This document shows, piece by piece, positions 10,243 to 23,328 of a stretch of 64,000 nt of DNA; positions within the stretch are counted from its first letter, which is position 1, and each line of letters begins with the position of its first letter. The position numbers and the translations under genes are program-made. The DNA comes from Arbacia lixula (taxonomy: Eukaryota; Echinodermata; Echinoidea; Arbacioida; Arbaciidae). The stretch spans positions 11,278,230-11,342,229 of the forward strand of contig OZ022578.1 of NCBI GenBank assembly GCA_963669155.1. Direction: 5' to 3'. Under the pieces are notes generated by a model, which was not told the DNA's origin, did no database searches, and saw only the letters and a list, made by a program, of their open reading frames with translations.

Positions 10243-13200
10243 TCAGTCATCAAATGTTATCTTCTTTCCTGCATAGGGCAGAATTTTAGATTCCTCTTGC
10301 TTTTTCTTCTTCTTGGCTTCCCATGAAGGATGAAGGGTCTCTGAAGCAAGGGGCAAAGCCGCACCCCCTCTCTTGTTGCCTCTCCCAGTCCCAGGTCCTC
10401 TTTCCTCCCGGCCTCTTCCCTGTTTGGAGCTGGTATAGGTCGGTCGCTGAGAAGGCAGTAACTTCTGGTTTGATGGATCTAAGAACAATCAAATATACAA
10501 CAATTTATGATTAGAACAAGGTGCATGACAAAGAACCCACTATTAAGCTGAAAAAATCAACCCTTATCTTTTTTTTTTCTTTCGGTTAAAATTACCATTT
10601 TATCTACTATTGAACCTTTTAAATACATGGCCTGTAGAAATAGCTTATTTTTAAGTGATTCCTTCATGTGGCAAACTGTAATAGAGTTCTGCAGAATGTC
10701 AGTAGAATCCAATTGCAAGCTCTTGTCTCATATTTCAGGCTTACGGCTACCAACCCTTCCATAATTATCCAGCCTTTTTAACATCATGCTACGCCATGTT
10801 TCACCAAAATGTTTCACCAAAAGTTACGCATGACTTGATGTACGACTGGTAACCTGTTCTTGTGTTAAATGAGATGTGTTCCTGTCTTAACATGGGAGTT
10901 AATTTCTCACAATTCTTATAAATTTTAATCTACAAAGATAAGATTTAAATTTCAGTTGATGGGAATCAAACTTTTTGAGAATCTGATTTGGCAACTAAGA
11001 ACATATCACCAGTCATGCGCAAAGTTATGAATAACTTACAAACAGTTTTATGAAACGGGGCCTAGCTTCATTCACATCATTCTGGTCATGAGGTAAAAAA
11101 GAAAAGGTACCTGTGATTGGTTTCTCAAAGGGTGCATTAATGCCAGGAATGACCTTTCTGCCTGGCTGCATCCCTCCTGAATTAAGGCTGGGGAGATCCA
11201 CCTTGACAACATGTTTGCTGCCAGCTTTGTCGGACTTGTTGGAGGGCCGTCGCAAGATCTCCAGCTGCTTCTTGATGTTTATTCTGGGGTCAAAGACAAG
11301 AAATAATACAAATGCTAAGTATGAATGAAATATTGTGGATTTCTTAGAGCCAAATGCTTTCATAGATTTGAGGAAGATCAATGCTGTACAAGATGGGCAA
11401 AGCAATGGGCAGGATATTAGGGACAGGGGCTTCATTTAATTCACTTTCGTTGTCAGTTCAATGTTTCCCTTTCTCGACTTACAATTCATTATCATATTTT
11501 GCAAAAAAATAATTATATCAACAACACATATTTACCAAACTCTTGTGAAGGTATTCTTGTTCAGAAGCCGTAAAAGAAGAAAGGACAAGAAAAAAAGTTT
11601 ACTTTAATTTGTTACTGTTATGACTTTCCTATCCATTAGGTCAAGTCAATTCTTTGAGGTAATAAATTTTGACTTTAATGCTCAAGGTTATCTTAAAACT
11701 GCATACAGAGCATGTCTTTGCATCTCTGATGTTGAACCATACCTCTGTCTTTCCTTCTGCCCTGGCCGATTCTTCCTGCTCCTGTCCACACCCGAGCTGG
11801 AATAGTGTGGGGTCTTGCCCGACAGCTTCCCCACAAATAAGGAATCAAGCCCCTTGTGCTTTCTCTGTTCTTTCTCCACACCTCCTTCTCCTCCCACTCC
11901 GCCGCGCTCTTTCCTAAACTGTGATGACAGCTCACGAAATTCTGCGCTGAAGTCTTCTCCTGTATCGTCAATGTCATCATACAAGTCTTCTATGCATCCC
12001 GCGTCTTCATCACCACTATCCTCCTCCTCCTCTTCATAATTTTCTTCTACCTTACTGTCATCATCTTCTTCATCTCCAGTCATAAAGAATCCAGATTTCT
12101 TTTTATGCCTGGCCTTCATCTGTTCCCTTATCTGCTGGTTCTGCTCAGATAATGTTAAACTCTTGGAGTTTGTCTTGCCCTGTGCTTGTTTCCTTGGCAA
12201 CATTGCCTGATCATCACTTTCCTCACTCTCTGTCTTTTCATCAATCATGACCCTCTTCTGCCCCTCCAGATCATCATCACTGCTACCATCATCTTCTTCC
12301 ACTTCAATGTCATCTGAAGAGCAAGACGATCTCCTTCTGACGGGTGTTTCATCTCTTTCCATGTTCAATGACTTCTCCTTCTTTTTCCCGATCTCCAGCA
12401 GGTCAGGGGTCACAAGATCTTAAAAATAAGACACAAAATAGTTTTTACTCTGATATCTTCTTTGAATGTGCAGAGCACTGTTGAGTCATCTTTGGATGCA
12501 ATTTAAGTATACCTTATCTGGAAAAGTAATGTTTAATTTGATTTATTGGTTCCTGCATTATATCATTGCTCATGCAGATAGATGCACATATACATTGATG
12601 GTACCATACATATAAATGGATATACATAAACATTAGTTGCTAACAAAGTAGGTTTCTTCATTACCTATACAGCAATACAGTTTCTTCATTGCTTTTACAA
12701 TGTACAAAAGAACATATCAGCGATGCAATGAATAACACAGAAGGGCTACAGCTTAAGCAATGCTTGATTTGCATGCAGCCCTCGTACATAATACATAATA
12801 TATAGGAAAATAGGGGAGGAATGACTTGCATAGAGATAGGATAGGAGAAAGGAGAGGGGAGAGGTCTGTCTGCTTTCGCAAATACACAAAATTAGATCAC
12901 CTGGATTACTGAATAGTAAAGTATTTTCTTACCGAGGTACAGGTGAACAGTTACAGGTCATGCATGGTCGGTTACATAACATTACGCAAGAAATTCAGAA
13001 CGGCGATAATTCCACAAGGGAATTTCATATACAATACAATTACAATGACATTATAAGATCACTGATATCCAGAAAGCAGCATTGTCTTTACAGCTTTCTT
13101 GAAAGAAAACATAGACTTTAAAGTTCGAATTTCTGAAGAAAGAGAGTTCCAAATATCAGGTCCAGTGTGTCTGATAGATTTCAGAGCCATAACCGTTTTT

Positions 13201-16014
13201 GGATTTTGTAGATGAAATTTATCAGATTGCCTTGTGGGATAAGAATGTATATCCTTGTTTAAATGAAATAATGAGAAAAAAGAAGATGGCAACTGACTGT
13301 TATACAAACGAAACATAAAAAGTGAATTTTGCAAAAAGTTAATATCATTTACCTTTAGTGTTTTTAATTCTACAAACAAAGGATCTGAATGGTCCCGATG
13401 ACCTGAATTGGTACATATACGTATAGCTTTCTTTTGTAGAAGCAATATACTGTCAATGTGACTTTTTGTAGTTGCCCAAACAATGTTACAATAATTTGAC
13501 ACATTAGCATGAAAATTAAGTAAAACTTTTACCTTTTTGATCTGCATGCACAATCATACAGAGATAACTACTATTACAGACAACTCTCTTTATAAAGAGG
13601 CTGTCGGGACCGACACCTTTTCCTTGTTTCAATGTACATGTACAATTGTTCATATAAGTTGATAATATCAAAGAATTTATAATCAAGTCAATCAATGATT
13701 CTATCAAAGTACCTCTAAAGGATGCCACCTGTTGAGATATCAGCCTCTGATTGACCAGGCGAGCCATCGCACGCTCAGCAGTAGTAGAACTGACCTGCAA
13801 CAGGCAGAAAGTAACAACTGGTTGAATAAAAAATATTGGCTAAAATTCACAAACGAGTTATAGATTTGGACAACAGTTAAAGCAAATTTTATGGCGTATG
13901 AGCAAAACAATGCAACTGATTTAGCATGTACACTTCATAATTGTCTATTTATTATTGGATCTTTTTGATGTGTACGCACTGAAAGAAGAGCTTTTATTTG
14001 TCCACATGCCACAAAATTTGCCTAAATCGTGGACGAAATCTTTAACTATGTGTATACGGGCCTTAGTTTTAATAGAGTGCTTAAATGGAATGTCATGTGA
14101 GCATTCAACACTATTTTGGCAGAGCAGGCTACAACAATCATGAATATATTATCTGATGACAGTATTCAACTGGCAGTAAGCAGTAGCAATTCTTTACTCT
14201 CAAGGATATTCCCATACCCTGAAAGTTCTCAAGATAAATTCAACACTTTGAGAAAAGTGAAAATTTATATTGCATTCTTCTTTAAAATATTTTATGATCA
14301 AGGAAATGTTACACAGGAAGGGGTTCTTTAACCTCTCAGCTGAAACCCTTTCTTGAATATCCAATTTTCTCACAGTACAAACTGAAAGAAATCACATTGT
14401 GTTTATGTAATTCATGTCACAATTTATGCATGTATTTTCTCCAATTAACTCTTAATAAGCCATGTGAGTACTTTTTTCACCATTTATAGACCCAAATCTC
14501 ATGGATAAAACATGTGTCTGTCTGGCACACACATGGTTAACACACTTACTTTGCTGAGAACTGCATCTAGAGGTTCTTTGTTGATGATAGCTGACATGGT
14601 CACTTCATCACAGGGAAAATCCTTGACTGCTTCTATCTCCTCCACCAAACGGCCAGCTCGTCGCTCATTCTTCAGCACTTGATTTTCAGTCCCCCTTGAG
14701 AAATGATAGAAAAGACACGGATTGATATGCTTCTAGATTATTCCCTACATTCTACGAAATGGAAATAAGAAAATAGATTTCAATGCAACATTACATGATT
14801 CTCTTTCAAGAGAAAATATGTGTGAAGAGAGAAATGAGTAGAGGGAGAAAATGGACAGGAAGACATATTGGACTAATTTTACTCCAAAAGAGGAGGAACA
14901 CAAAAAAGAAGTTGATAGGATTGGAAAGGGCTTAAGGTATGGATGATTATGGGTGATGGAAGGGGAAAGGGCAAGACAAACAGGGGTGAGGAGAACAGAG
15001 AGGAAGAGGAAAGGGGAGAGCATGAGGACTAGGTTTGGGGGGGGGGGGGGGTGAGAAAGAGACAAAGGAGAGGGTAGCAGGAAACGGCAGAGAAGATGGG
15101 GAGGTGAAAGGGGATGATTGGGAAGATCATATGAGGGGAAGAACATGTGGGGAAGGTGGGAAAGAGGAGGCAGGAAAGGTGGAAAAGAGAACAGGAAGAG
15201 GAGCAAATGATCGAGGAGGGGAAAAGAGAATCCAAAGTCTGTCATCCTCAAGTTCCTTTCATTGCATTATTATAATCTATTCCAAAAGAGAGGAAACATC
15301 ATTAAGTGTTGGAAAATATTAACAAAGATGTGAAGGGCAAGGATCAAATCTAAAACTTACTTCTTTTTTCTCATGACTGAAATCTGACGAGTCAATCGAT
15401 GAATCAACTGGACTTTTGCTCTCTTTACCATTTTCCTCATGTTTACCACCTAGAAAAGAAGAGAGCAAGAATAAGTCACTAAAAGTTGAATAAATAATGA
15501 TTAGAATGTTACAAATTGGTAGACATAACATCAAATTTACATCAGTAACAATTCATTCCAATGATTGCAAAAAAATGTTGATCTGTGAGTCAAATGAAAA
15601 AAATAAAAAGAAGAAAAAACCTGTAACTGTCACACAGAACATTTTAGATTGCACAAATGTGAGCAATGCACATGTCCACGGAAGATGGGCATGCATCTCG
15701 CTTAAGGCCCCGTCTACTTTTTTATTTTAGTTAATGTAAGACAGTAGATATGTCGATATATGGGCATGACTGCTGTGTCCCTATTAGCATTGGTCCAGTA
15801 TTAATATATTTTTTTGTGTGTAACGGGCTCCAACATCCTTTACAAACTACAGAGACTGATTTTTTGGTCTACCCTACGAGGAACCCCACGCCTTTGGCGT
15901 GATGTGGGGTTCCTCGAGCTCGTAGTTGTACTAGTCCGTCATAGGACTACAATTTAAGTGGTTCAGTGTTCATTCACACTGTCTTACCTGTGTATTGAAC
16001 TGCACCTTGTCCAT
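10243..16014 (-). CDS. SRFBP1: SRFBP1 / BUD22-family nuclear protein, complete
   Basis: Seven coding exons, in transcription order: 16014-15988, 15449-15361, 14694-14550, 13794-13713, 12418-11743, 11283-11111 and 10478-10243. All junctions are GT-AG and the phases add up to 475 residues plus stop. The N-terminus has [19 protein letters not shown], then [19 protein letters not shown] and [11 protein letters not shown], matching vertebrate SRFBP1 (p49/STRAP) order. The middle is a long acidic, Ser-rich low-complexity region with runs such as DDIEVEEDD and [11 protein letters not shown]. The C-terminus [17 protein letters not shown]...GKKITFDD is the family signature. Vertebrate SRFBP1 binds serum response factor, and yeast Bud22 acts in 18S rRNA processing. 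It is transcribed toward MAP2K5. A LINE fragment sits in the intron between 12419 and 13712. Confidence 0.94.
13059..13560 (-). mobile_element. 5'-truncated LINE: reverse-transcriptase C-terminal fragment
   Basis: An open frame (13553-13059) encodes the region after the polymerase core of a Jockey/CR1-like non-LTR retrotransposon. It contains [37 protein letters not shown] and GPDIWNSL, then ends at a stop. No polymerase or endonuclease motif is present, so this is a dead 5'-truncated copy. It lies in the same orientation as SRFBP1, inside its intron. Confidence 0.85.
14820..15240 (+). repeat. Polypurine tract in an SRFBP1 intron
   Basis: The plus strand is almost entirely A and G, with repeated gaggaa/ggggaa and a G run at about 15038-15050. 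Small open frames here are low-complexity artefacts. Confidence 0.7.
15875..15935. repeat. Perfect hairpin in SRFBP1 intron 1
   Basis: 'gaggaaccccac' is mirrored by 'gtggggttcctc' with a 14-nt spacer, and the outer 'ctacgag' is matched by 'ctcgtag'. It may be a tiny foldback element. Confidence 0.6.
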
Positions 16015-17396
16015 ATCTGCGTCTCCAGGAAGCAGTTGTAAAGGAGAAGAGTCTCTAATAACAACAATTACTGAGTTAAACTTGAGCCTGAGGTTTCTAA
16101 CTAAATTAGCTGCAGTTTAGCAACATGTATTTTTACTCATGTTGATCAACTTGATGGACTCGGGTGAGGCTGGCAACCACTGAAGTTATTTTTGCGACCA
16201 ATGACATTGACGACCCCGGCCGTGGCCATGTATTATGTAGTCCAATATTGACTGTAAAAAGGGCACTCTTCTTGAAACTTGTACAGTTGCAAATTCCGAA
16301 TGCAAACTTCAGTAACATACTGCACAGTGCATACACGTGAGGTACAGTATTCGATTCGTGAGCCAGCGACGATAAGGGGTGTTCAAAGGGACAAATCGAA
16401 AAGAAAAAAAGTTTTCACTATGTCTGTTCAGGAAGGGGAATTTAAAGGATTGTAATTTCAATTCTAAATATCGTTGTCTATGCCTATCAAATGTCCATTT
16501 AATTAATAGCAATGTTTTATAGTCTTTGTTTTACGGTTACTATTTTGGCGTTGCGCTCCTTAACAGAAAGACGATCAAGACTGTACATCTGTCTCCCTAG
16601 GAAGCATCAAAGTTCGAATAGATATTGAAATAAACACAACTTTAAAGAAACGTTGAATATTGCAGATGTATGCAAAGTACGTTCTACTACTGAACATAAT
16701 TTAATGAATGGGGATTCCGAAATGATATTTCGAAATCTGATTTTTAACTGTTTAAAGAAATGTTTGATAAATTATGTACACGTGTTGGGTTCTCATTTTT
16801 ATTTTTTCTAAAGTATTAGGACATTAGCCGTAAACACCCGCTGATTATGGCTGATATAAACTTGATGTTATTTTTTCTCCCAGGAGTGTTAGAAATACTC
16901 TTGCATTATCATTCTTGTATATTGAATTGATGATGTTTTTCGTTGTAACTATGTATATCTCGTTTTGCATCTAGCAGTAATTAAGCTGTGACCTGGGCTT
17001 TGTATGATTATACAATGTATATATATTCCTTTACTGTTTCTGAATGACTAATAAAAAATATTTTGAAAAACTTATATAAAGAAAACGACATGATGATGGA
17101 GACTGTTTCAAATCTAAACCATGAGCCGTATGACGCAAGGCATTCACAGATGATACCAGAACATTTGCAATGTTGGCAGTGGCGTAGACAGGTTCGTACA
17201 CCTGGGGGGGATGACTGGGCTGCCAACGCTCGAGAGGGCGCGAAAGCGCCCGAGCGAGGGAGCAAAGCGACCGAGCCGGGGTGAGGGTGAGGGAGGGGGG
17301 TGTCCCCCCTCCCACGGTAGGGAGCTTTTGCAATTTTGAACTTGAAATCGTGCAATCTGATGCATACTTAATGAGGTAAAATAACACACACAAGCG

Positions 17397-17414
17397 TGCA
17401 CGCACACACACATA

Positions 17415-17479
<65 letters not shown>
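17397..17479. repeat. (CT)n/(CA)n microsatellite
   Basis: A ctctct run is followed by about 25 CA dinucleotides. The Cys-Val-rich peptides read here are artefacts. Confidence 0.95.
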
Positions 17480-17481
<2 letters not shown>

Positions 17482-17714
17482 TACGCCTTAAATGGACAGT
17501 CATAGTTTCGACAAGATCTACACACCGAGTACACCGAGTACACATCTACACACCGAGTACAGAATGAGCTGACACATATTACAGGGAGGGTTCGTAATGG
17601 ATCCCGGGGTAGTTTGGGTACCATTTGGCTTGAAACAGAATTTTCTGCGGTTTAATTTCTAGTACTGGAATGGAAAAAGTTATTTTTTTATTTTTTTTTG
17701 GTGGAGGGGTGGGG

Positions 17715-17957
17715 GGGGGGGGGGATTGGGGCTAACCCAGTCGTCAAAACCGGCATCAGCTTCATCATCATTTTTCGCCTCGGATGCTCCATCACCCTCA
17801 ACGGCACTTTCTTCTGGTTGAACTTCCGGAAGAACAAGTCTAACTCCGACATCATCCGATTTTGACGTAGACGGCTGTTCGTCATCATGTTCTTCTTTCT
17901 CATTGTGCTTGAAAAAGAAGTGATCCTTGATGTTTTCAACTTCATATTATGAGCCAT
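17715..17957 (-). pseudogene. Acidic reading-frame remnant inside the hAT element
   Basis: On the minus strand one frame reads an acidic, Ser-rich peptide with HFFFKHNEKEEHDDEQPSTS and DDEADAGFDDW. It resembles the N-terminal extensions of hAT-encoded proteins. It runs into poly-G/C sequence and no transposase domain follows. A chance frame is also possible. Confidence 0.35.
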
Positions 17958-18116
17958 CCTAGAATCCGAAAATCAATTTACGCTGTGAATTATGTAAGGA
18001 ACACACTCACATAATTTCCCCCTTAAAAAGTCAAGGAAGACAAGGCCTCCTGCTTAGTGAACTCACCACGTGTTTTTTATTTCTAAACACAACAGAAAAG
18101 TAAGCCCCCCCCCCCC

Positions 18117-18797
18117 CTAAGAAAATTAGCATAACTTTTTATCGAAGCGGTTTTGGGCAAAACAATTTGCAGGATTGCTCCTTAACTTAATGACTAACCT
18201 CTGTGTGAAAATGATATTAATCCAATTATTCATGCATGAGTGGGCAAATTTTAAAGGCAAAGATGTAACTTTTCAAAACTCACAAGGGTAATTATTCATG
18301 CCGTTTTAAAACATTTTGGCATCTCTTGTGCGATTTTTAAAGTGTATTCACTCAACCATGACACGGAAATGACTTCTAATGTGTACATAACAAGTCATGT
18401 TACATTTTTGTCAAAATTTCACAAAAATAAAGGGGTTTTAAAAGTTTCAAACCCAAGAAGGATGAATATTTTTTAAACGGTGCTCACTCAACCAGAACAA
18501 TGGGTTAAATGTCGGGATATGTGTACGTGCATCGAGGGATGGATGATAAACAATGAAAGGACATAAGTTATGCATCAGTAATGGAATTCATCCAAAATTC
18601 ATATGACAGAAACCCAAAATTACCCTTGTGACTTTTGAAAAGTTACACTTTTGCCTCTTAAATTTGCCCACTCACGCATGACTTATTTGATTAATGTGAT
18701 TTTCACACAGAAGTTAGTTGATGAGGTGAGAAAGAATCCTGCCAAATTATTTTGCCCAAAACCTCTTTGATAAAAAGTTATGCTATATTGCTTAGTG
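18117..18797. mobile_element. Foldback insert nested in the hAT element
   Basis: Left arm 18125-18295 ('gcataactttttatc', 'gttttgggcaaaa', 'gagtgggcaaat', 'cacaagggtaatt') is mirrored by right arm 18615-18790. Arms are about 170 bp and diverged at roughly one position in five by eye. Confidence 0.7.
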
Positions 18798-18904
18798 AGG
18801 ATAAACCACAAGATAACCACAAAGTACTTGTATACGATTTTCTCTTCTTTACTGTCTGAACTGGCTTGCACCGTGTGAATGCGGCTAATACCAATAAACA
18901 CAAT

Positions 18905-19012
18905 TACAATAATGATGAGGATTATTATCATCATCATCATAATTATTATTATTAATATTATAATTGTTATCATTATCATTTGTACTATTGTTATTATTAT
19001 TATTATGACTAA
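18905..19012. repeat. ATT/ATC trinucleotide-rich simple repeat
   Basis: Runs of att and atc triplets lie near the right end of the hAT element. Confidence 0.85.
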
Positions 19013-20220
19013 GTAAGCAAATATCATTCCCCCAAACCTGGGGGGGATGATTGTACATGCCATCCCCCCCACCTTGTGAGTTGGGGGGGATGCATCCCCC
19101 TCATCCCCCCCGTTGTCTACGCCCCTGAATGTTGGGGCTATCGGTAACTTACATGAGGTGAAAGCTGAATATTTTCTCTTTACTCTTATATCTAGGTCAC
19201 GTGCTGGAACTTTTTTGGTTGATCTTTCTGATAACCTGAAAAGCTATTCTTTACTCTAAATCATTCTTTAAAATTTAAAAGAACACCAATCATATAATAT
19301 TTTGTAAAATAGGAGCCTACATTATTATCTTTATATTGTTAGGCCACTAGATGGGATGTGTGACATATTTCAAATTTTAAATGACACTCCTATATCCGAC
19401 TGCCATCAATTTTAAACTCAAAACAAAATACCCTACAGGCCTATATACACAAAATTTTGGCATGGCTTTCATAAGAATAAGAAAAAAATATTAAACTTTC
19501 GCCTCATTCAATCAACTAGTTAATCAACATGTCCGATACGATAGTTTAAACAGCCCCAAACCCCCAACCCCCCATTTTCTCTTATCCTGGATCAATATGC
19601 TGTATGAGTCATATATAATTTAGATTGGAAACAGTAAGACCCCAACAAAAAGTCACAGCATACACTAGGGTCTATATGGCAGTAAAAGCAGCTAATCAGT
19701 GTTGACTTTATAATTCATTAGTTAGTAAAAAAAAGTGCCATACGATAGTTTTAACAGCCAAAACATTTCAAAGGAATATGTCTATATTTAAATCCTTTTT
19801 TTATGTGGTGATTCAACAGACCAACACAGCGGTTTGAGCACTGATTTAAAAAAAGAGTCATGGCATTTTAGTTAAATATGAGACTAAAGAGCAACTCTGG
19901 AGCTAGATTCCGTTAAAATATCACATGGTTGTTTAAAAAAAAAACATTTTGTATAGGCGTGCGTATTATAGCCAATATGCCAATCGTATGCCAAGTTTGC
20001 TTATTAAACATCTTTATTTAAAGAAAACAAATGTGTTTTCTTATGACATACATCAAGTTAAGGGGTATATCGAGGCTTGACATGAAATAGCTTCCCTTTT
20101 ATTCAGAGTGCCATGTAATGTAACATTTATTTAACTTCTTGTCTCTTTTTACAATTATTTCTTAAGCATACACCTAGTATAAAGATAGAGTGCTACATCC
20201 TTAAAATTAAAAAAAAATCT

Positions 20221-20292
20221 TGGAACCTAACGGGATTTTAACCTGCAATCTACTGCTTAGCGGGCAGTGACTTAACCACACAAGCTATAAAT
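20221..20292 (-). repeat. tRNA-like sequence (tRNA-derived SINE head or tRNA relic)
   Basis: The minus strand reads TAGCTTGTGTGGTTAAGTC (A-box-like) and then CTGC-CCGCTAA-GCAG, an anticodon-arm-like hairpin. It ends with GGTTAAAATCC, a B box with the usual GGTTCGAATCC altered. The acceptor stem does not pair well, so a functional tRNA gene is unlikely. Confidence 0.5.
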
Positions 20293-20393
20293 TTCTAGTT
20301 CACGGATCAAGATCTTGTCTCTCTATAAAAAAAAAAAACATTTATAATTTCTTCTGTTTATTTGAAGACACCATAGCACCATCTTTTCCGTAG

Positions 20394-21614
<1,221 letters not shown>

Positions 21615-21713
21615 CTTAATTGCTCATTGTTCTCTTTTATATATAGGCCCATATTCACAACAGTTGTTTAACTTAGACTGTGTACTAAACGTAGACTAAC
21701 TTGATGGGTGAAA

Positions 21714-21719
21714 AATAAA
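21714..21719 (+). terminator. Candidate poly(A) signal of NUDT2
   Basis: AATAAA lies about 100 nt after the NUDT2 stop codon, a normal distance for a short 3'UTR. Confidence 0.55.
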
Positions 21720-21929
21720 TTATCTGATGCTGTCACAAAATCATTGATTTTCATCACAGAATCACAACAGTGGGTGATTTTAATTATTCGCCGTAATTTT
21801 TACCGGTGTGTGGACAAACTCAAAATGTAGTGATTTTAAGGACAAAATAAATGATGTTTCATATTGATTTATTTGGCAACCCCAAAAGTAACTCCAGCTT
21901 TAGTCTACATATTTATCAACTCATTGCTC

Positions 21930-22140
21930 ACAGTTAAATAGCTTTGTGAAACCTTGTCCAGTAAGGATGTCAAAATTTGCCATGGAAGTATAGTAATCAA
22001 AGGGATGTGGCTTAATTGTGCCCTTTAACTTAAACTTCTTCAGTGAGCTGGCTTTTCTCCACACAGATACTAAGTGGCGCGAGTCCTGTGCAATCTACTA
22101 TAGACTTTAGGCTTTGAATAAACTTCAAATTCCTGAAACC
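21930..22140 (+). repeat. Interspersed ~230-bp repeat family, copy 1
   Basis: This contains 'aggatgtcaaaatttgcca', 'agtaatcaaaggg', 'tgtggcttaatt' and 'gccct', the core shared with copies near 45117, 52262, 58130 and 59742. It lies downstream of NUDT2. Confidence 0.7.
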
Positions 22141-23328
22141 ATTGCTGTGAATATGGGCTACAATGTCTTCAATGGACTTCAGATCATGCACATGGAAGGA
22201 CTTACACAGCCCGTGTGCTAGGCCAGATGCAAGATTATCATTCTTATTGCAATCACTTATCTTATTCTTTTTTTGTAAATATCTTTTATAGTGTACTACA
22301 ATGCAGTATGGTCAGTCCAGTCTGTGCACACATCCTAAAGTGAACAGAAAAAAATGTCTTCATAGATTGGTTGGCTTTTAAAGATAGATGTACAATTTTA
22401 CATAATGTAAACTGTTCTAAAGGGATTCAAATTGAGTGTTGGCAGAGTATCTTTGTAGATATGCTCGAATGTAATGGGCGATTACTTAAGATTAATGAAA
22501 ATAATTGTTCTTTTGATCATGGGTGCATTTATCAACATATATAACACACAACCATGTTTTGTTGTTTATTTAGTCTAACTTTTTTCAGATCCATGAAACA
22601 TAAATGCTTAGAAGCAGTGGGAAAGATGAAAGTTTTTATTGACAGGTAATTTTCTCATTTTCATTGAGAGACTGAGCTGGCAGATTACTTCAATTCAATT
22701 CAATGTATAAATGATGTATATAATAATTATGAATTGGTAGATCTGACTGATTATTTGAATGGTTGGGTGGTTGATTGATTCAGGGACTGATTGACTGAAT
22801 GAATGATAGAAAATGAATCACTTGAATGATGAAATGATAGATGAATGCTTTGTAAATTACTGTGGAGGCGCTGTGGTTATTGTAAAGAGAGCTCTTAATG
22901 GACTCTTGTAGAGATCTCCTGAGTTAACTTAACACTTTGCCCGCTTCGTTCGACCCGCGGCACATACAGCGGACTGCCAAGTTCGACTCAAGTCACATTT
23001 CGCGCACAATGCATATGGAACGCATTTAATTGTATTGTGCGCACACACATACAATAGCGACGCGTGTATTGCATAAGGGGATCAAAGTATCAATAGGCAG
23101 GAAGTCTCCCAGGAGAGGAAGTCTATTGAGAAGTACCCAGAGTCAATGTCAATAGAGGAGTTTAGTTCATTGTTAGCTTACTCTTTTTGAATGCCCCATT
23201 TAAATCCTAAATTGCTTCGCTCATTATTCCCATAAAGACATGGGTTTGGTATGTAATGAAAGCTAAAGAACACATCTATTTTTGAACTAACTTAGAGAAT
23301 AACTTTCATTAGGACATATTGAATATAA

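Larger units (their letters stand above)
17177..19127. mobile_element. hAT-type element with 8-bp target duplication
   Basis: The left end CAGTGGCGTAGAC (17177) is mirrored by GTCTACGCCCCTG at 19115-19127. The flanks are the direct repeat AATGTTGG at 17169-17176 and 19128-19135. An 8-bp duplication and a CAG(T/G)GGCGTAG end are classic hAT features. The 1951-bp body holds a (CA)n tract, a foldback insert and only a coding remnant, so it is non-autonomous. Confidence 0.85.

Noticed and set aside
15029-15322. Gly/Glu-rich open frame in the SRFBP1 intron
   Set aside because: Low-complexity translation of the polypurine tract.
17031-17477. Cys-Val-rich open frame
   Set aside because: It is a translation of the CA microsatellite.
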